54,421 nt of DNA from Hyalangium versicolor (GCF_020103695.1 NZ_JAHXBF010000050.1:1-54421); one strand, 5' to 3'; counted from the stretch's first letter, positions 25,292-34,350 are shown. Notes: generated by a model not told the origin, from the letters alone. Program-made: numbers and translations.

Positions 25292-25518
25292 CGCTGCTTG
25301 AGCCGAGCGCTGACGCGCGCTTCGACCTCCGACCATGGGACGGTCTTCACGGCACCGTCGATAACCTCTCGGGCCCGACGATCGAGCTCCTCCTCCCAGG
25401 CAGATTCCCCCCCCACTTCCTCTGCCTCCAGGCTGAGAAGCAACTTGTGCGCGAGCTCCGCACGCTCCTGGACAGGGAGCTTGAGCACATCCGAGAGCAG
25501 TTCGTCCTTCGTGGCCAT
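25288..25518 (-). CDS. Addiction-module antitoxin (TIGR02574 type)
   Basis: A 76-residue acidic helical protein with VLKLPVQERAELAHKLLLSLE near the N-terminus and an E-E-E-L-D-R-R-A-R-E stretch in the middle, the pattern of the short antitoxins paired with ParE/RelE toxins. It has no obvious DNA-binding motif beyond helical content. It precedes and overlaps its toxin, the usual antitoxin-first order. The pair lies beside a possible IS remnant. Confidence 0.75.
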   Translation of the reverse strand: MATKDELLSDVLKLPVQERAELAHKLLLSLEAEEVGGESAWEEELDRRAREVIDGAVKTVPWSEVEARVSARLKQR

Positions 25519-25563
25519 CAGCGGAAGTCTATCGCATCTGCGAGCACCATGAGGCCCAGGGCC

Positions 25564-26010
25564 TCACCCCCGGATCGAATGCCGCCGGTGCTCCACCATC
25601 AGGCATCGGTCCTGGACCACCTGGATGCCGGCCTTCGCCAGCTTCTCGGCCGCCGCGTCGTTGCGGATGCCCGACTGGAACCACACCACCTTCGGCTTCT
25701 TCGCGATGATGTCTTCCACGTGCTGGTCGATGTCCTGCGGCCGCCGGAACACATCCACCAAGTCGATCTCCCCAGGGATATCCACCAGCCTCCGGTACAC
25801 CGGCTTGCCCAGGATGTGCGTCACGTCCGGGTAGTAGACGGGCACCGGGACCACCTCCACCCCTGCCCTCGCCAGGTAGTCCGCCACGTAGAAGGCCGGC
25901 TGCCCCGACTGCTGCTCCGTCTTGATGCCCAGCACCGCCACCCGCTTCGAGCCCCTCACCACCTTCTCCACACCCGACTCGTCCTCGATCAAGTTGTCCT
26001 GGAAGTTCAT
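25564..26010 (-). CDS. CoA-binding protein (YccU-like)
   Basis: A 148-residue single-domain protein of the CoA_binding_2 family. The Rossmann-like fold starts at KRVAVLGIK, continues through VEVVPVPVYYPD and IDLVDVFRRP and ends with KVVWFQSGIRNDAA, including the conserved Q-S-G-I region. The family binds CoA as an isolated domain and is of uncertain physiological role. The ATG at 26010 overlaps the stop of the lipoprotein gene by ATGA; a longer frame to 26409 is a shadow of that gene. Confidence 0.8.
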   Translation of the reverse strand: MNFQDNLIEDESGVEKVVRGSKRVAVLGIKTEQQSGQPAFYVADYLARAGVEVVPVPVYYPDVTHILGKPVYRRLVDIPGEIDLVDVFRRPQDIDQHVEDIIAKKPKVVWFQSGIRNDAAAEKLAKAGIQVVQDRCLMVEHRRHSIRG

Positions 26011-26906
26011 CGCCGCGGCTCCTCCAGCATCTCCAGCTTCGTCTGTGTCGCGAGCGTCCATGTAGCGTCGCCCACCTTCGCGTGCACCGTTAGCGTGCGC
26101 CGCATCGGCACGAAGTACCCCCGTGCCACCACCTGCTCGCCCTCGCACGTCACCCCCGGCGTCAACCCCGGGCTCCCCGCCTCCTCCAACACCTCGCGCA
26201 ACTCCGCCGGTGCATCCTCCGGCACCGCGTCCAGGCACTTCAGCCCCAGCACCAGCGCATCCCCCTGGTCCGTCAGCTCCGTCCCCGTCACCGTGCGCTC
26301 CAGCACATAGAACACCTGGCTGTCCCCCGCGGAGAACCCCTCCACCGCCCAGGTGTGCTGCCCCACCGTGAGGTTGCGCTGAAACAACCCGCCGTACTTC
26401 GCCTCCCACTCCCGGCGCGCCCGTGACTCCACCGAGTCCGCCGAGAAGAAGGACTCCAGCGCTCCGGCCTGCTGCCCCGCCGGCACCACCTGACGCAGCG
26501 CCTTCGCCCCCTCGTCCGCGTTGAGCACCTTCACGAAGGCTCCATCCGCCGCCAGCCGCACCCGCAGCGGAAAACGCGTGAGCACGTCATCCACCACCGT
26601 CTCCACCGGCGTGCCGCCTCGCGTCATCCGCGCCTGCGTCACCGCCTGGGCCAGTTGCCATCCGTTCTCGGCCGGCGTGAAGCGCGTCACGGTGGTCATC
26701 TCCACTTCCTCGGACTGCCGCGCGCCCCCCTGCTCCACCGTCCGAGTGCTCCGCACCCGCTCCGTCATGGCGCGATCCACCGGGGGCCGGAAGTCCAACC
26801 GCACGGGAGGGGGAGCTCCCGCTTCGGGCACCAACGAGGAGGCGGGCTTGGAGCAGGCAGCCAGCATCACGGCACAGCAGAACCAGGACAGTCTTCGGAC
26901 GCGCAT
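26007..26906 (-). CDS. Lipoprotein, beta-rich
   Basis: A 299-residue protein. The ATG at 26906 is chosen because it directly precedes a signal peptide with lipobox MLAAC. An upstream ATG at 26969 would add 21 basic residues. The mature part is beta-rich, with evenly spaced strands and the features of myxobacterial DUF6263-like or related lipoproteins (repeated T-V-T and T-x-R-x-T strands, and one C-x-D pair region). It is followed by the CoA-binding gene in one operon. Function unknown. Confidence 0.65.
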   Translation of the reverse strand: MRVRRLSWFCCAVMLAACSKPASSLVPEAGAPPPVRLDFRPPVDRAMTERVRSTRTVEQGGARQSEEVEMTTVTRFTPAENGWQLAQAVTQARMTRGGTPVETVVDDVLTRFPLRVRLAADGAFVKVLNADEGAKALRQVVPAGQQAGALESFFSADSVESRARREWEAKYGGLFQRNLTVGQHTWAVEGFSAGDSQVFYVLERTVTGTELTDQGDALVLGLKCLDAVPEDAPAELREVLEEAGSPGLTPGVTCEGEQVVARGYFVPMRRTLTVHAKVGDATWTLATQTKLEMLEEPRR

Positions 26907-26965
26907 ACGGCCGCGAACGCTGGCAGAAACCGCCAGCGCTCGCGAGCCTCTTCCACCGTCTCTGC

Positions 26966-27283
26966 TCAAGGATGACGGGTATGCCCCGCCGGAGCGTTCT
27001 CCACCATGTCCCGGCCGATGTTCCTCCGGTCTCTCACCACCCCGTCGTCATCCCGGAGGCCTCCGGTGGCGAACCTCCGAGCCGCCTCCGCGAGATCCCT
27101 CATCACTTCCTCCTTGGACTCGTAGCGCGAGCGCGGCAGGCACTTGAGGACGTTGATGACGTCGACGTCCGCGCCATTGTCCCCGGCGGCCCTCACGAGC
27201 TGCTCACGCCACACCGGATACTCCACGGCGTCCAGGTGGGTGGGGATCGACAGCGCCGGGTTCTCCGCCTGTCCGTAAGCCAT
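26966..27283 (-). CDS. DUF2795 domain protein
   Basis: A 105-residue protein beginning MAYGQAEN. Residues about 15-75 fit the DUF2795 domain: LDAVEYPVWREQLVRAA, then VINVLKCLPRSRYESKEEV, a small helical domain shared by many myxobacterial and actinobacterial proteins. The C-terminus is charged. The family is uncharacterised. An alternative ATG at 27382 would add a Gly/Lys-rich head without domain content. Confidence 0.7.
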   Translation of the reverse strand: MAYGQAENPALSIPTHLDAVEYPVWREQLVRAAGDNGADVDVINVLKCLPRSRYESKEEVMRDLAEAARRFATGGLRDDDGVVRDRRNIGRDMVENAPAGHTRHP

Positions 27284-27463
27284 CGTCTCTCTGCCTTTCT
27301 GCCCGGGTTTGCCATCCGGGCCCTTTCCTTGAACCTGGGGATGCTCCCTGCCTGCGACCACCCGGGGCGGCACGGCCCGCACCGCTCACAGGCCAGGCAG
27401 GCAACCGTCCCAGGGCCACTCCGAGGTAGATTGCTCGCCGCTGCCTCCTCCCCTGGAGACTCG

Positions 27464-29101
27464 ATGCTCGCCACCTCCCTGCTCCTGGCCCAGCTCACGC
27501 TCGCCAGCACGCCTCCCACCCAAGCCCAACCCGCCACAGCGCCCGCTCCGGCTCCGACGGAGGCCACCGCTCCGGTGCCGGCCCCCGTGGCGGATGCCGC
27601 CAACATCTACGACTGGGATGACGCCTCCTTCGTGGCCCAGGCCGAGCAGGATTTGCAGTCGCTCCAGCGCTACGCCAACGGCCTGCGCGGACTGCAGGAT
27701 CAGATCCAAAAGAACCTGGCGCTCTACAACCAGAAGCAGGACACCCCCTACACGCCCGAGCAGAAGCAGACGCTGCTGTCCACGTGGGCGGCCTTCTTCG
27801 ACTACTTCGCCTCCACGGAGGTGATCCGCCAGCGCTACTGGGACTTCGTGAAGGTGCCGGCGCTCACCCAGCCGAAGAAGCACGCCTGGGGCTTCCTGCT
27901 CACGCACGGGGCGCTCACCACCATCCTCGCGCACGGGCTCACGTACGCGGAGCTCACCAACGGGCGCAAGCAGCTCGAGGTGCTCCTGGACGAGCCCTCG
28001 CCGGACTACGGCATCCCCGCGCGCGCCTTCGCCCGCTTCAAGGAGAAGGTCATCCACGTGGCCACCGCCACGCAGCTCTTCACCGGAGACACCTACCGCG
28101 AGCAGATCAAACCGGTGCTGTCCAAGTCGGGCGCGCTGAACTTCCAGCTGACGCCTTGGGTCCTCCAGGAGATGAAGCTCAACTCCAAGGTGGCCCGAGG
28201 CAAGCTGCTCAAGCGCGGTCCCTCGTACTTCACCACGGCGGCCAAGGACATCGTGACGGACACCACCGCGCGCGCCATCTTCCCCGTGCAGAAGTCCGTG
28301 GCCGAGTGGATGGGAGACACCAAGGTGCACCGCATCGGCAAGCCGCTCATCAGCCGCGAGCAGGTGGACCGCGTGATGGAGAAGATGGAGCCCGGGGACA
28401 TCGTCGTGGTGCGGCAGAACTGGTACCTGTCCAACATCGGCCTGCCGGGCTTCTGGCCGCACGCCGAGCTGTACGTGGGCACACCGGACATGTGGAAGGC
28501 CTACTTCGACTCGGATGAGGAGGTGAAGGGCTGGCTGGCCACCCTGCCCGGCCAGCCGAAGACGCTGGGCGAGTACCTGGCGAGCACCTTCCCGGCCAAG
28601 TGGACCGAGTACACGGGCAAGGACTCGCACGGGGACGCCATCCGCGTCATCGAGGCCATCAGCGAGGGCGTGTCCTTCACCGGGCCGGAGCACGCCTTCC
28701 ACGTGGACTACATGGGCGTCATGCGGCCGAGGCTCTCCAAGAAGGACAAGGCCCAGGCGATCGCCCGGGCATTCAAGTACCAGGGGCGACCTTATGACTT
28801 CGACTTCGACTTCTTCTCGGACTCGACGCTGGTGTGCACGGAGCTCGTGTACAAGTCCTACGCTCCCTCCACCGAGGTGAAGGGCCTGCGCGTCGAGCTG
28901 GTAAACGTGGCCGGCCGGCGCACCCTGCCCGCCAACGAGCTCGTCAAGCTGTTCGACCAGGAGTACGACAAGCCGGACCGGCAACTGGACTTCGTGGCGT
29001 TCCTGGACGGGCGCGAGGACAAGCAGGGTGCTATCGAGAGGGAGGCGCTCACCTTCCGGAAGAGCTACGAGCGGATGAAGTGGGACATCGCCCAGAAGTA
29101 G
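27464..29101 (+). CDS. YiiX/YebB-like papain-fold hydrolase (permuted NlpC/P60)
   Basis: A 545-residue exported protein. It begins with a short signal peptide (MLATSLLLAQLTLAS) and a Pro/Ala linker. The first half is helical. The second half carries the permuted papain-like fold: His 333 in FWPHAELYVG comes before Cys 458 in STLVCTELVYKSY, the His-then-Cys order of YiiX/YaeF amidases. GDIVVVRQ and ELYVG are typical. Members hydrolyse peptide or lipid amide bonds. GGAGA lies six bases before the ATG at 27464. Upstream in-frame sequence to 26972 lacks coding character. Confidence 0.8.
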   Translation: MLATSLLLAQLTLASTPPTQAQPATAPAPAPTEATAPVPAPVADAANIYDWDDASFVAQAEQDLQSLQRYANGLRGLQDQIQKNLALYNQKQDTPYTPEQKQTLLSTWAAFFDYFASTEVIRQRYWDFVKVPALTQPKKHAWGFLLTHGALTTILAHGLTYAELTNGRKQLEVLLDEPSPDYGIPARAFARFKEKVIHVATATQLFTGDTYREQIKPVLSKSGALNFQLTPWVLQEMKLNSKVARGKLLKRGPSYFTTAAKDIVTDTTARAIFPVQKSVAEWMGDTKVHRIGKPLISREQVDRVMEKMEPGDIVVVRQNWYLSNIGLPGFWPHAELYVGTPDMWKAYFDSDEEVKGWLATLPGQPKTLGEYLASTFPAKWTEYTGKDSHGDAIRVIEAISEGVSFTGPEHAFHVDYMGVMRPRLSKKDKAQAIARAFKYQGRPYDFDFDFFSDSTLVCTELVYKSYAPSTEVKGLRVELVNVAGRRTLPANELVKLFDQEYDKPDRQLDFVAFLDGREDKQGAIEREALTFRKSYERMKWDIAQK

Positions 29102-29124
29102 CCGGGCGCAGCGAGGCAGCTGGT

Positions 29125-29403
29125 ATGAAGGAAGAGACAGCCCTGGAGATGCTGGAGCTTGCCCACCCGCTCTTCGAGCGGATGATTGCCCAGCAGCAGG
29201 CCAAGGTGATGCGGCTGGCCCGTGAGGCCGTGCCCAACATTGGCCCCGAGGATCTTCGCAATGCGCATGACTTCCCGGAACTCAAGGAACATCCGACGTT
29301 CGAGTACGAGGATGGCATCCTGGCAGGGCTCATCTCGGCGCAGATGGCCCTCCGGGCGGAAATCAAGGGCCGTCTCCCGGCCCGTCCCCCCCAGGCACCC
29401 TGA
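29125..29403 (+). CDS. Small helical protein of unknown function
   Basis: A 92-residue protein (MKEETALEML) 23 bases after the papain-fold gene, so probably in its operon. It is acidic and mostly helical, with LRNAHDFPELKEHPTFEYEDG in the middle. The pattern of an N-terminal helix, a D-F-P-E-L turn and an Ala-rich helix does not match a known motif. No signal peptide. Confidence 0.55.
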   Translation: MKEETALEMLELAHPLFERMIAQQQAKVMRLAREAVPNIGPEDLRNAHDFPELKEHPTFEYEDGILAGLISAQMALRAEIKGRLPARPPQAP

Positions 29404-29455
29404 CAGGCAGTCGCCTGCCTTTGCCGTTCGTCCTCGGGTGGGTTAGTCCTTGCTC

Positions 29456-30310
29456 GTGAACTTTCCCTCTGGATTCGGCTCCCCGCTCGCCCGGGAGCGG
29501 CTCGTGTCGGCGCTCGCCGCGGATCCGCCTCGACTGGATCTGGCGGCACTGGCGATTGCCACGCTGTCCAACCCCTCGCTGGACGCCCCCGCCTGTCTGC
29601 ACACGCTGGATGCGCTGGCGGCCCGGGTGCAGGTGGAGGTGGAACGCCAGATGGAGGAGAACCCTTCGTTGGCGCGGCTGCAGGCGCTGAGGCATGTGCT
29701 GGCGGACATTGAAGGCTTCCGCGGCAACGAGCGGGAGTACTACTCGCCGGAGAACAGCTTCCTGGACCATGTGCTGGAGCACAAGGTGGGGCTGCCCATC
29801 ACGCTCTCGGTGGTGTACCTGGAGGTGGCGCGGCGGGCGGGCATTCCGTTGTACGGGGTGGCCTTCCCAGGGCACTTCCTGGTGGCGTGCAACACCGGGG
29901 GGCACAAGCTGGTCATCGATCCGTTCCACAACGGGGACATCCTCACGGAGACGGGCTGCGAGGAGCTGCTCAAGCGGGTGGCGCCACAGCTGCGGTTCGA
30001 TCCGGCGAAGCTGACGCCGGCGCCGGTGGAGCTCATCACCTACCGGATGCTGTCGAACCTCAAGCGGGTGTACCTGGAGCGCGAGGACGCGGAGCGGGCA
30101 CTGGCGGTGGTGGATCTGCTGTTGATGCTAGCACCGGACCACCCGGGCGAGTTGCGCACGCGGGCGGTGCTGCTGACGAAGGTGGGAGCGTTCCGGGCGG
30201 GGCTCAAGGATGTGGAGCGGTGCCTGGAGTTGTCGCCGGAGGCTCCGGATCGCGAGCGGTTGGAGTTGATGGCGAAGGAGCTGCGCGAGCGGCTGGCGAA
30301 CCTGAACTGA
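29456..30310 (+). CDS. SirB1 family (transglutaminase-like, TPR-like) protein
   Basis: About 284 residues from GTG at 29456 (a TTG at 29450 is equally possible). The transglutaminase-like core includes YYSPENSFLDHVLEHKVGLP and PITLSVVYLEVARRAGIPLYGVAFPGHFLV, with a conserved His in GHFLV and a D-P-F motif. The usual catalytic Cys is not evident, as in most SirB1 proteins. The C-terminal third (about 200-280) holds two or three TPR-like helical pairs. Role in bacteria poorly defined. It precedes the Nudix gene by 13 bases. Confidence 0.75.
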   Translation: MNFPSGFGSPLARERLVSALAADPPRLDLAALAIATLSNPSLDAPACLHTLDALAARVQVEVERQMEENPSLARLQALRHVLADIEGFRGNEREYYSPENSFLDHVLEHKVGLPITLSVVYLEVARRAGIPLYGVAFPGHFLVACNTGGHKLVIDPFHNGDILTETGCEELLKRVAPQLRFDPAKLTPAPVELITYRMLSNLKRVYLEREDAERALAVVDLLLMLAPDHPGELRTRAVLLTKVGAFRAGLKDVERCLELSPEAPDRERLELMAKELRERLANLN

Positions 30311-30323
30311 GCATGGAGGCGTT

Positions 30324-30881
30324 GTGTCCCAGTCCCCCCGTCCCTGGCCGCGGCTGCGCCGGGGGCTCGAGCTCGACTACCACATCTTGAAGGTGCGCAC
30401 GGACGTGTACGCGGATCCGCGCACGCAGCACGAGTATCCGCGCGTGTTCATCGACACACCGGAGTGGTGCAACATCATCGCGGTGACGCCGGAGGATCAA
30501 CTGGTGCTGATCCGGCAGTACCGGTTTGGCATTCAGGAGAACACGCTGGAGATTCCGGGCGGGCTGGTGGAGCGCGGGGAGGATCCGGCGCAGGCGGCGG
30601 CGCGGGAGCTGGAGGAGGAAACGGGCTACGTGGCGGGCCGGGTGGTGCCGCTGGGCTCGGTGCATCCGAATCCTGCGTTGCAGGGGAACCGGTGCCATTC
30701 GTTCCTCGCGCTGGACTGCGTGAAGCGGCACGAGGGACAGCAGGACCACGGTGAGGACATTGCCGTGGAGCTGTGGCCGCGCGCGGAGGTGCCGCGGTTG
30801 ATTCTGGAGGGGAAGATCACCCACTCACTGGTGGTGGTGGCCTTCTTCCTGGAGCGGCTGCGGGCCGAGAGTGCCAGGTAG
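30324..30881 (+). CDS. Nudix hydrolase (ADP-ribose pyrophosphatase-like)
   Basis: A 185-residue enzyme cleaving nucleoside diphosphates linked to another moiety. The Nudix box G-x5-E-x7-R-E-x-x-E-E-x-G is complete (about 73-95, GGLVERGEDP then ARELEEETGY). The N-terminal half has RQYRFGIQENTLEIPGG, typical of the ADP-sugar branch. The GTG at 30324 is preceded by GGAGG. Spaced 13 bases after the SirB1 gene, so probably one operon. Confidence 0.85.
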   Translation: MSQSPRPWPRLRRGLELDYHILKVRTDVYADPRTQHEYPRVFIDTPEWCNIIAVTPEDQLVLIRQYRFGIQENTLEIPGGLVERGEDPAQAAARELEEETGYVAGRVVPLGSVHPNPALQGNRCHSFLALDCVKRHEGQQDHGEDIAVELWPRAEVPRLILEGKITHSLVVVAFFLERLRAESAR

Positions 30882-30905
30882 CGGGGAATCCTGCATGCTG
30901 GGCGC

Positions 30906-32288
30906 ATGAGCGGAGCCTCCTCTGTGGTGCGCCTGGCGCTGGTGTTGAGCCTCGGCTTCGTGGCCGCCTGCGCCACAACTCGGGACAGTGCCGCCTCAGG
31001 GTCACAGGCTCGCGCGGTGAGCGTAAGCCCGCTGTCGGCAGGCCGCGTGCGGCTCTCCTTCGAGCCAGTGGTGCCCGATACACGCATGGAGGTGCTCAGC
31101 GTGGAGGAGGCACAGGCCGCGCTCACCGTCTTCCACTCGGCCGTGCTGGCAGACAGGCCTGAGATTCGAATCCTCCCACCGACGAAGCTCCGGCTGCTGG
31201 GCGAGGAGAGCGGCGGGGCATGGCAGCAATACTTGCGGGAGCAATTCCTCTCCCGCTTTGGCCGAGCGCTGCTGCCACTCCCTGAAGACCAGGAGCACAG
31301 CCGCCTCTACCAGGCCCTGAAGCTGTCCCCACGCTACATGGGGCAGGGCGTGCACGAAGCGGCCCGAGAGCTGTTCAGCTCGCCGGTGTTCCTGACCAGC
31401 GTAGTCCTCTCGGTGGCGGTGTACTTCGGCGCATGGCTGGTGCCCGAGCCCCTCTTCTCCAAGGCCTTCGCCGTCACGCTCACTGCGGCGCTCGCCATCA
31501 CCGTGGGGATGATGGAGGTGGTGAATCTGGCTCTGGCCTGCCTGCGCCTCTACCGCGAATCCGAAGCCGCCAGGACGCCGCAGGAACTGGAGGCAGCCTC
31601 AGCGCACTTCGGCAAGGCCATGGGCGGTACGCTGCTGCGCGTGCTGGTGATGGTCGCCAGCATGGGCGTGGCCAAGACAGCCCCCACCCTGCCTCCAGGA
31701 GGACTGGGCGCTCTCATGGGAGAGCCCCTCTATGCCGTGGAGGGAGGATTGGCCGTGCAGGCTGCAGCCACGGCCCAGGTGGTGGCAGACGGCAGTCTCA
31801 TTCTCAGTGGTGTGGCGACGGGAGAAGTGGCCTCACGCCTCTGCGGCGGCCTGGCCCTCTGCTCGACCATGAATGGCGGAAACGGGGGCTCGGGCAACAG
31901 CGCGAAACTCTCCACCCGGTATGGCCCTCCTCATACAGAGCAAAACCCGGCTCACAATGAAGCCATCGAGAAAGAACTCGCTGCCCGGGAGAAGGCTGGC
32001 CACACCCAGCTACGAAAGAACAAGACACAATTGAATGCTGCGGGACGAGCTCTCTACGAGCAAGAACCAGGGCACAGCCCCCAATCTCGCAGACCCGATG
32101 CGTCGTCGCTGAGGCCAGATGGAGTACGGCACAACACCAATTACGTCTCGAACCCACGAGATCTCACTCGCGAACTTGAGGCCTTCGAGGCCATGGTTCG
32201 GATGGACAAACGAGCCATCCACGAGTTGTACCTGATGGATGGCACGCTGCTCAGACGGTATGTACCGCCAGGCGTGAGCATTCCGTAG
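30906..32288 (+). CDS. SitA-like polymorphic lipoprotein toxin
   Basis: A 460-residue lipoprotein with signal and lipobox FVAAC (Cys 22). The N-terminal and central part is the conserved delivery region: membrane-like segments (about 158-176 and 185-215), then GGTLLRVLVMVASMG and VADGSLILSGVA, closing at a Gly-rich linker near CSTMNGGNGG (about 320-335). The last 125 residues are a different, lower-G+C domain (ASSLRPDGVRHNTN, then LTRELEAFEAMVRMDKRAI), suggesting a swapped toxic tip of nuclease type, not assigned. This layout matches the SitA toxins of M. xanthus that pass between cells by TraA-dependent outer-membrane exchange. The likely immunity gene follows 20 bases on. Confidence 0.7.
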   Translation: MSGASSVVRLALVLSLGFVAACATTRDSAASGSQARAVSVSPLSAGRVRLSFEPVVPDTRMEVLSVEEAQAALTVFHSAVLADRPEIRILPPTKLRLLGEESGGAWQQYLREQFLSRFGRALLPLPEDQEHSRLYQALKLSPRYMGQGVHEAARELFSSPVFLTSVVLSVAVYFGAWLVPEPLFSKAFAVTLTAALAITVGMMEVVNLALACLRLYRESEAARTPQELEAASAHFGKAMGGTLLRVLVMVASMGVAKTAPTLPPGGLGALMGEPLYAVEGGLAVQAAATAQVVADGSLILSGVATGEVASRLCGGLALCSTMNGGNGGSGNSAKLSTRYGPPHTEQNPAHNEAIEKELAAREKAGHTQLRKNKTQLNAAGRALYEQEPGHSPQSRRPDASSLRPDGVRHNTNYVSNPRDLTRELEAFEAMVRMDKRAIHELYLMDGTLLRRYVPPGVSIP

Positions 32289-32308
32289 CAGCAAGGACCC
32301 GACGGAAG

Positions 32309-33277
32309 ATGGCACACAAAATCGACGTGGCGAGGATCCGCGATGAACTGGTGCAGTCCTTCAGGTGGGGCGAAGAGGAGCGGGTCCGCTCCTTGATTCC
32401 ACAGCTCGGCACGACCTCCCAACAGGTACGGGCTGAGCTGGAAGCCATGCTGGAAGCCCCGGATTCACTCGTTCGTCAGGCTGCCGCCTTTGGCCTGGGC
32501 GAGCTGGGAGGACCGGCTAGTCTCCGGCGACTGGATCAGCAGCTCGCTATCGAGGAAGCCCGAAACGACTACGACGGAGAGGCTGTCGTGGGGGATATCG
32601 TCCGAGCACTCGGACACCTCCAGGAGGAAGGAGCACGAACGAGCCTCGTTCGAAGGCTGGAGCGGTTGGCGACTCACAACGTGGAGCCCCCAGATATCTA
32701 CGAGATTGCACATCCTCTCTGGAGAAAACGGCACCCGGATTTGATCGCTCCCGTTCGGAGGAGCCTCGAGCAACTCACGCTCCCAGCACCACACGGCCTG
32801 CATGGACTGCTCGTGCTGCTGGAGAATTCTCCGGACCAACTCAGTGCATGGGCCTGCGACTCGACAGTGCCTCTAGAGGAGAAAACAGAAACTCTCGCAG
32901 TACTCGCGGAGGATGTTCCTGACACGCTCGTGCCGACCCTTCCTGCGTTTATTTCCGCGGCAGAGCGCCTGAGCGCGCAGGAAGTGAGCCAGGACTCCAA
33001 GGTTGAGTCCTATTGTGAGTGTGTGCTGAGCCTGCTTCTCAGGGATCGGGAACGACTCCTCGCCACTCTCCCAGATGACGCTCGCGCAGCCTTACGCACA
33101 GTGGCCCAGAGGCTCATCCGCGCCACCTTCCCGAATCCATCCATCTCGGCTGCGATCGTATTGGGGTTGATTGGGCGCCACGAGGACGCGGCCTTTCTCG
33201 AAGCCCACAGCCCGGAATACCCGACCCTGGCCAAGGTCTTTCGTGACGCCGCGCAAACACTTCGCGACCGCCACTGA
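32309..33277 (+). CDS. HEAT-repeat protein, candidate immunity factor of the upstream toxin
   Basis: A 322-residue protein built of about six to eight helical pairs. A HEAT-like repeat is clear around LVRQAAAFGLGELGGPASLRRL, and further units follow. No enzyme motif and no signal peptide, so a cytoplasmic protein, as expected of an immunity protein neutralising an internalised toxin. It starts 20 bases after the toxin gene and shares its lower G+C (near 57-60% in sampled lines). SitI immunity proteins are highly varied, so family recognition is not expected. A PBS-lyase-type scaffold is the alternative. Confidence 0.6.
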   Translation: MAHKIDVARIRDELVQSFRWGEEERVRSLIPQLGTTSQQVRAELEAMLEAPDSLVRQAAAFGLGELGGPASLRRLDQQLAIEEARNDYDGEAVVGDIVRALGHLQEEGARTSLVRRLERLATHNVEPPDIYEIAHPLWRKRHPDLIAPVRRSLEQLTLPAPHGLHGLLVLLENSPDQLSAWACDSTVPLEEKTETLAVLAEDVPDTLVPTLPAFISAAERLSAQEVSQDSKVESYCECVLSLLLRDRERLLATLPDDARAALRTVAQRLIRATFPNPSISAAIVLGLIGRHEDAAFLEAHSPEYPTLAKVFRDAAQTLRDRH

Positions 33278-33312
33278 GAAAATCCCGTAGGCCCCAGGGT
33301 ATTCTTTCCCCC

Positions 33313-34305
33313 ATGAAGCTTGCTCTCCTGGGTGCCGGACGCATTGGCCAGATTCACGCCGCCAACATCCACCATCATCCTCGCGCGCGGCTCCATGCCG
33401 TCGTCGACGTCAACGCCGAGGCCGCGAAGTCTCTGGCCGATCGCTTCGGGGCGAAATCCTCCACCGATGCCGATGCCGTGCTCGCCGACCCCGCCGTGGA
33501 GGGCGTCTTCATCTGCACCTCCACCGACACCCATGTAGAGCTCATCCTCAAGGCCGCGAAGCGCAAGCTGCCCATCTTCTGCGAGAAGCCGATCGATCTC
33601 GATCTCGCCAAGGTGGATGCCTGCCTGGCCGAGGTCACCCGCACCGCCGTGCCGCTCGTGCTTGGCTTCAATCGCCGCTTTGACCCTCACTTCCGCGCCC
33701 TGCGTGACGCCGTCCGCCGCGGCGAGGCCGGGGATGTCGAGATCGTCAAGATCACCAGCCGCGACCCAGCGCCTCCGCCCGTCTCCTACATCCGCAACTC
33801 CGGCGGCATCTTCCGAGACATGATGATCCATGACCTCGACATGGCTCGCTTCCTCCTGGGCGAGGAGCCCGTCGAAGTCTTCGCCACAGGCTCCTGTCTG
33901 GTCGATCCCGCCATCGCCGAGGCCGGTGACATTGACACGGCCATGGTCATCCTCAAGACCCGCCGTGGAGCCCTCTGCCACATCGACAACAGCCGCCGAG
34001 CCGCTTACGGCTATGACCAGCGGATCGAAGTCTTCGGCTCGAAGGGCATGCTCCAGGCCGCCAACCCGCTGCCCACCACCGTCACCCGTTACACCGGTGA
34101 GGCCGTGCGCTCCGACAAGCCGTACCACTTCTTCCTCGACCGCTACCCCGAGGCCTACCGCGCGGAACTCGAACACTTCCTCGAGGTCGCCTCCGGACGC
34201 ACGGAGCCACTCGTCACAGGCCGCGATGGCCGGGCCGCGCTCGTCCTGGCGGACGCCGCGCTCCAGTCCCTCAAGCAAGGCAAGCCCGTCCCGATTCCGC
34301 AGTGA
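33313..34305 (+). CDS. iolG: Inositol 2-dehydrogenase (Gfo/Idh/MocA family)
   Basis: A 330-residue NAD-dependent oxidoreductase oxidising myo-inositol to 2-keto-myo-inositol, the first step of inositol catabolism. It has the N-terminal Rossmann motif LLGAGRIGQIHA, the EKP signature (CEKPIDL, about 95) with its catalytic Lys, and GGIFRDMMIHDLDMARFL with the catalytic Asp/His region. Its location opposite iolB-iolD-iolE supports the inositol call over a general sugar dehydrogenase. It ends 40 bases before the convergent transaldolase gene. Confidence 0.85.
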   Translation: MKLALLGAGRIGQIHAANIHHHPRARLHAVVDVNAEAAKSLADRFGAKSSTDADAVLADPAVEGVFICTSTDTHVELILKAAKRKLPIFCEKPIDLDLAKVDACLAEVTRTAVPLVLGFNRRFDPHFRALRDAVRRGEAGDVEIVKITSRDPAPPPVSYIRNSGGIFRDMMIHDLDMARFLLGEEPVEVFATGSCLVDPAIAEAGDIDTAMVILKTRRGALCHIDNSRRAAYGYDQRIEVFGSKGMLQAANPLPTTVTRYTGEAVRSDKPYHFFLDRYPEAYRAELEHFLEVASGRTEPLVTGRDGRAALVLADAALQSLKQGKPVPIPQ

Positions 34306-34328
34306 GCGGGCACCACGGCCTCGCAGGG

Positions 34329-34350
34329 CCTGAGCGCTTCACCGTTCAGG
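34329..34350. terminator. Hairpin between convergent iolG and transaldolase genes
   Basis: CCTGAGCG and CGTTCAGG form an 8-bp stem with one G-T wobble and a 6-base loop. It spans the end of the transaldolase gene and lies 24 bases after iolG. It could act in both directions, but no T-tract was seen. Confidence 0.4.

Noticed and set aside
27386..28984. 532-codon minus-strand frame opposite the papain-fold gene
   Set aside because: Shadow frame, Val/Leu/Arg-rich with no recognisable domain.
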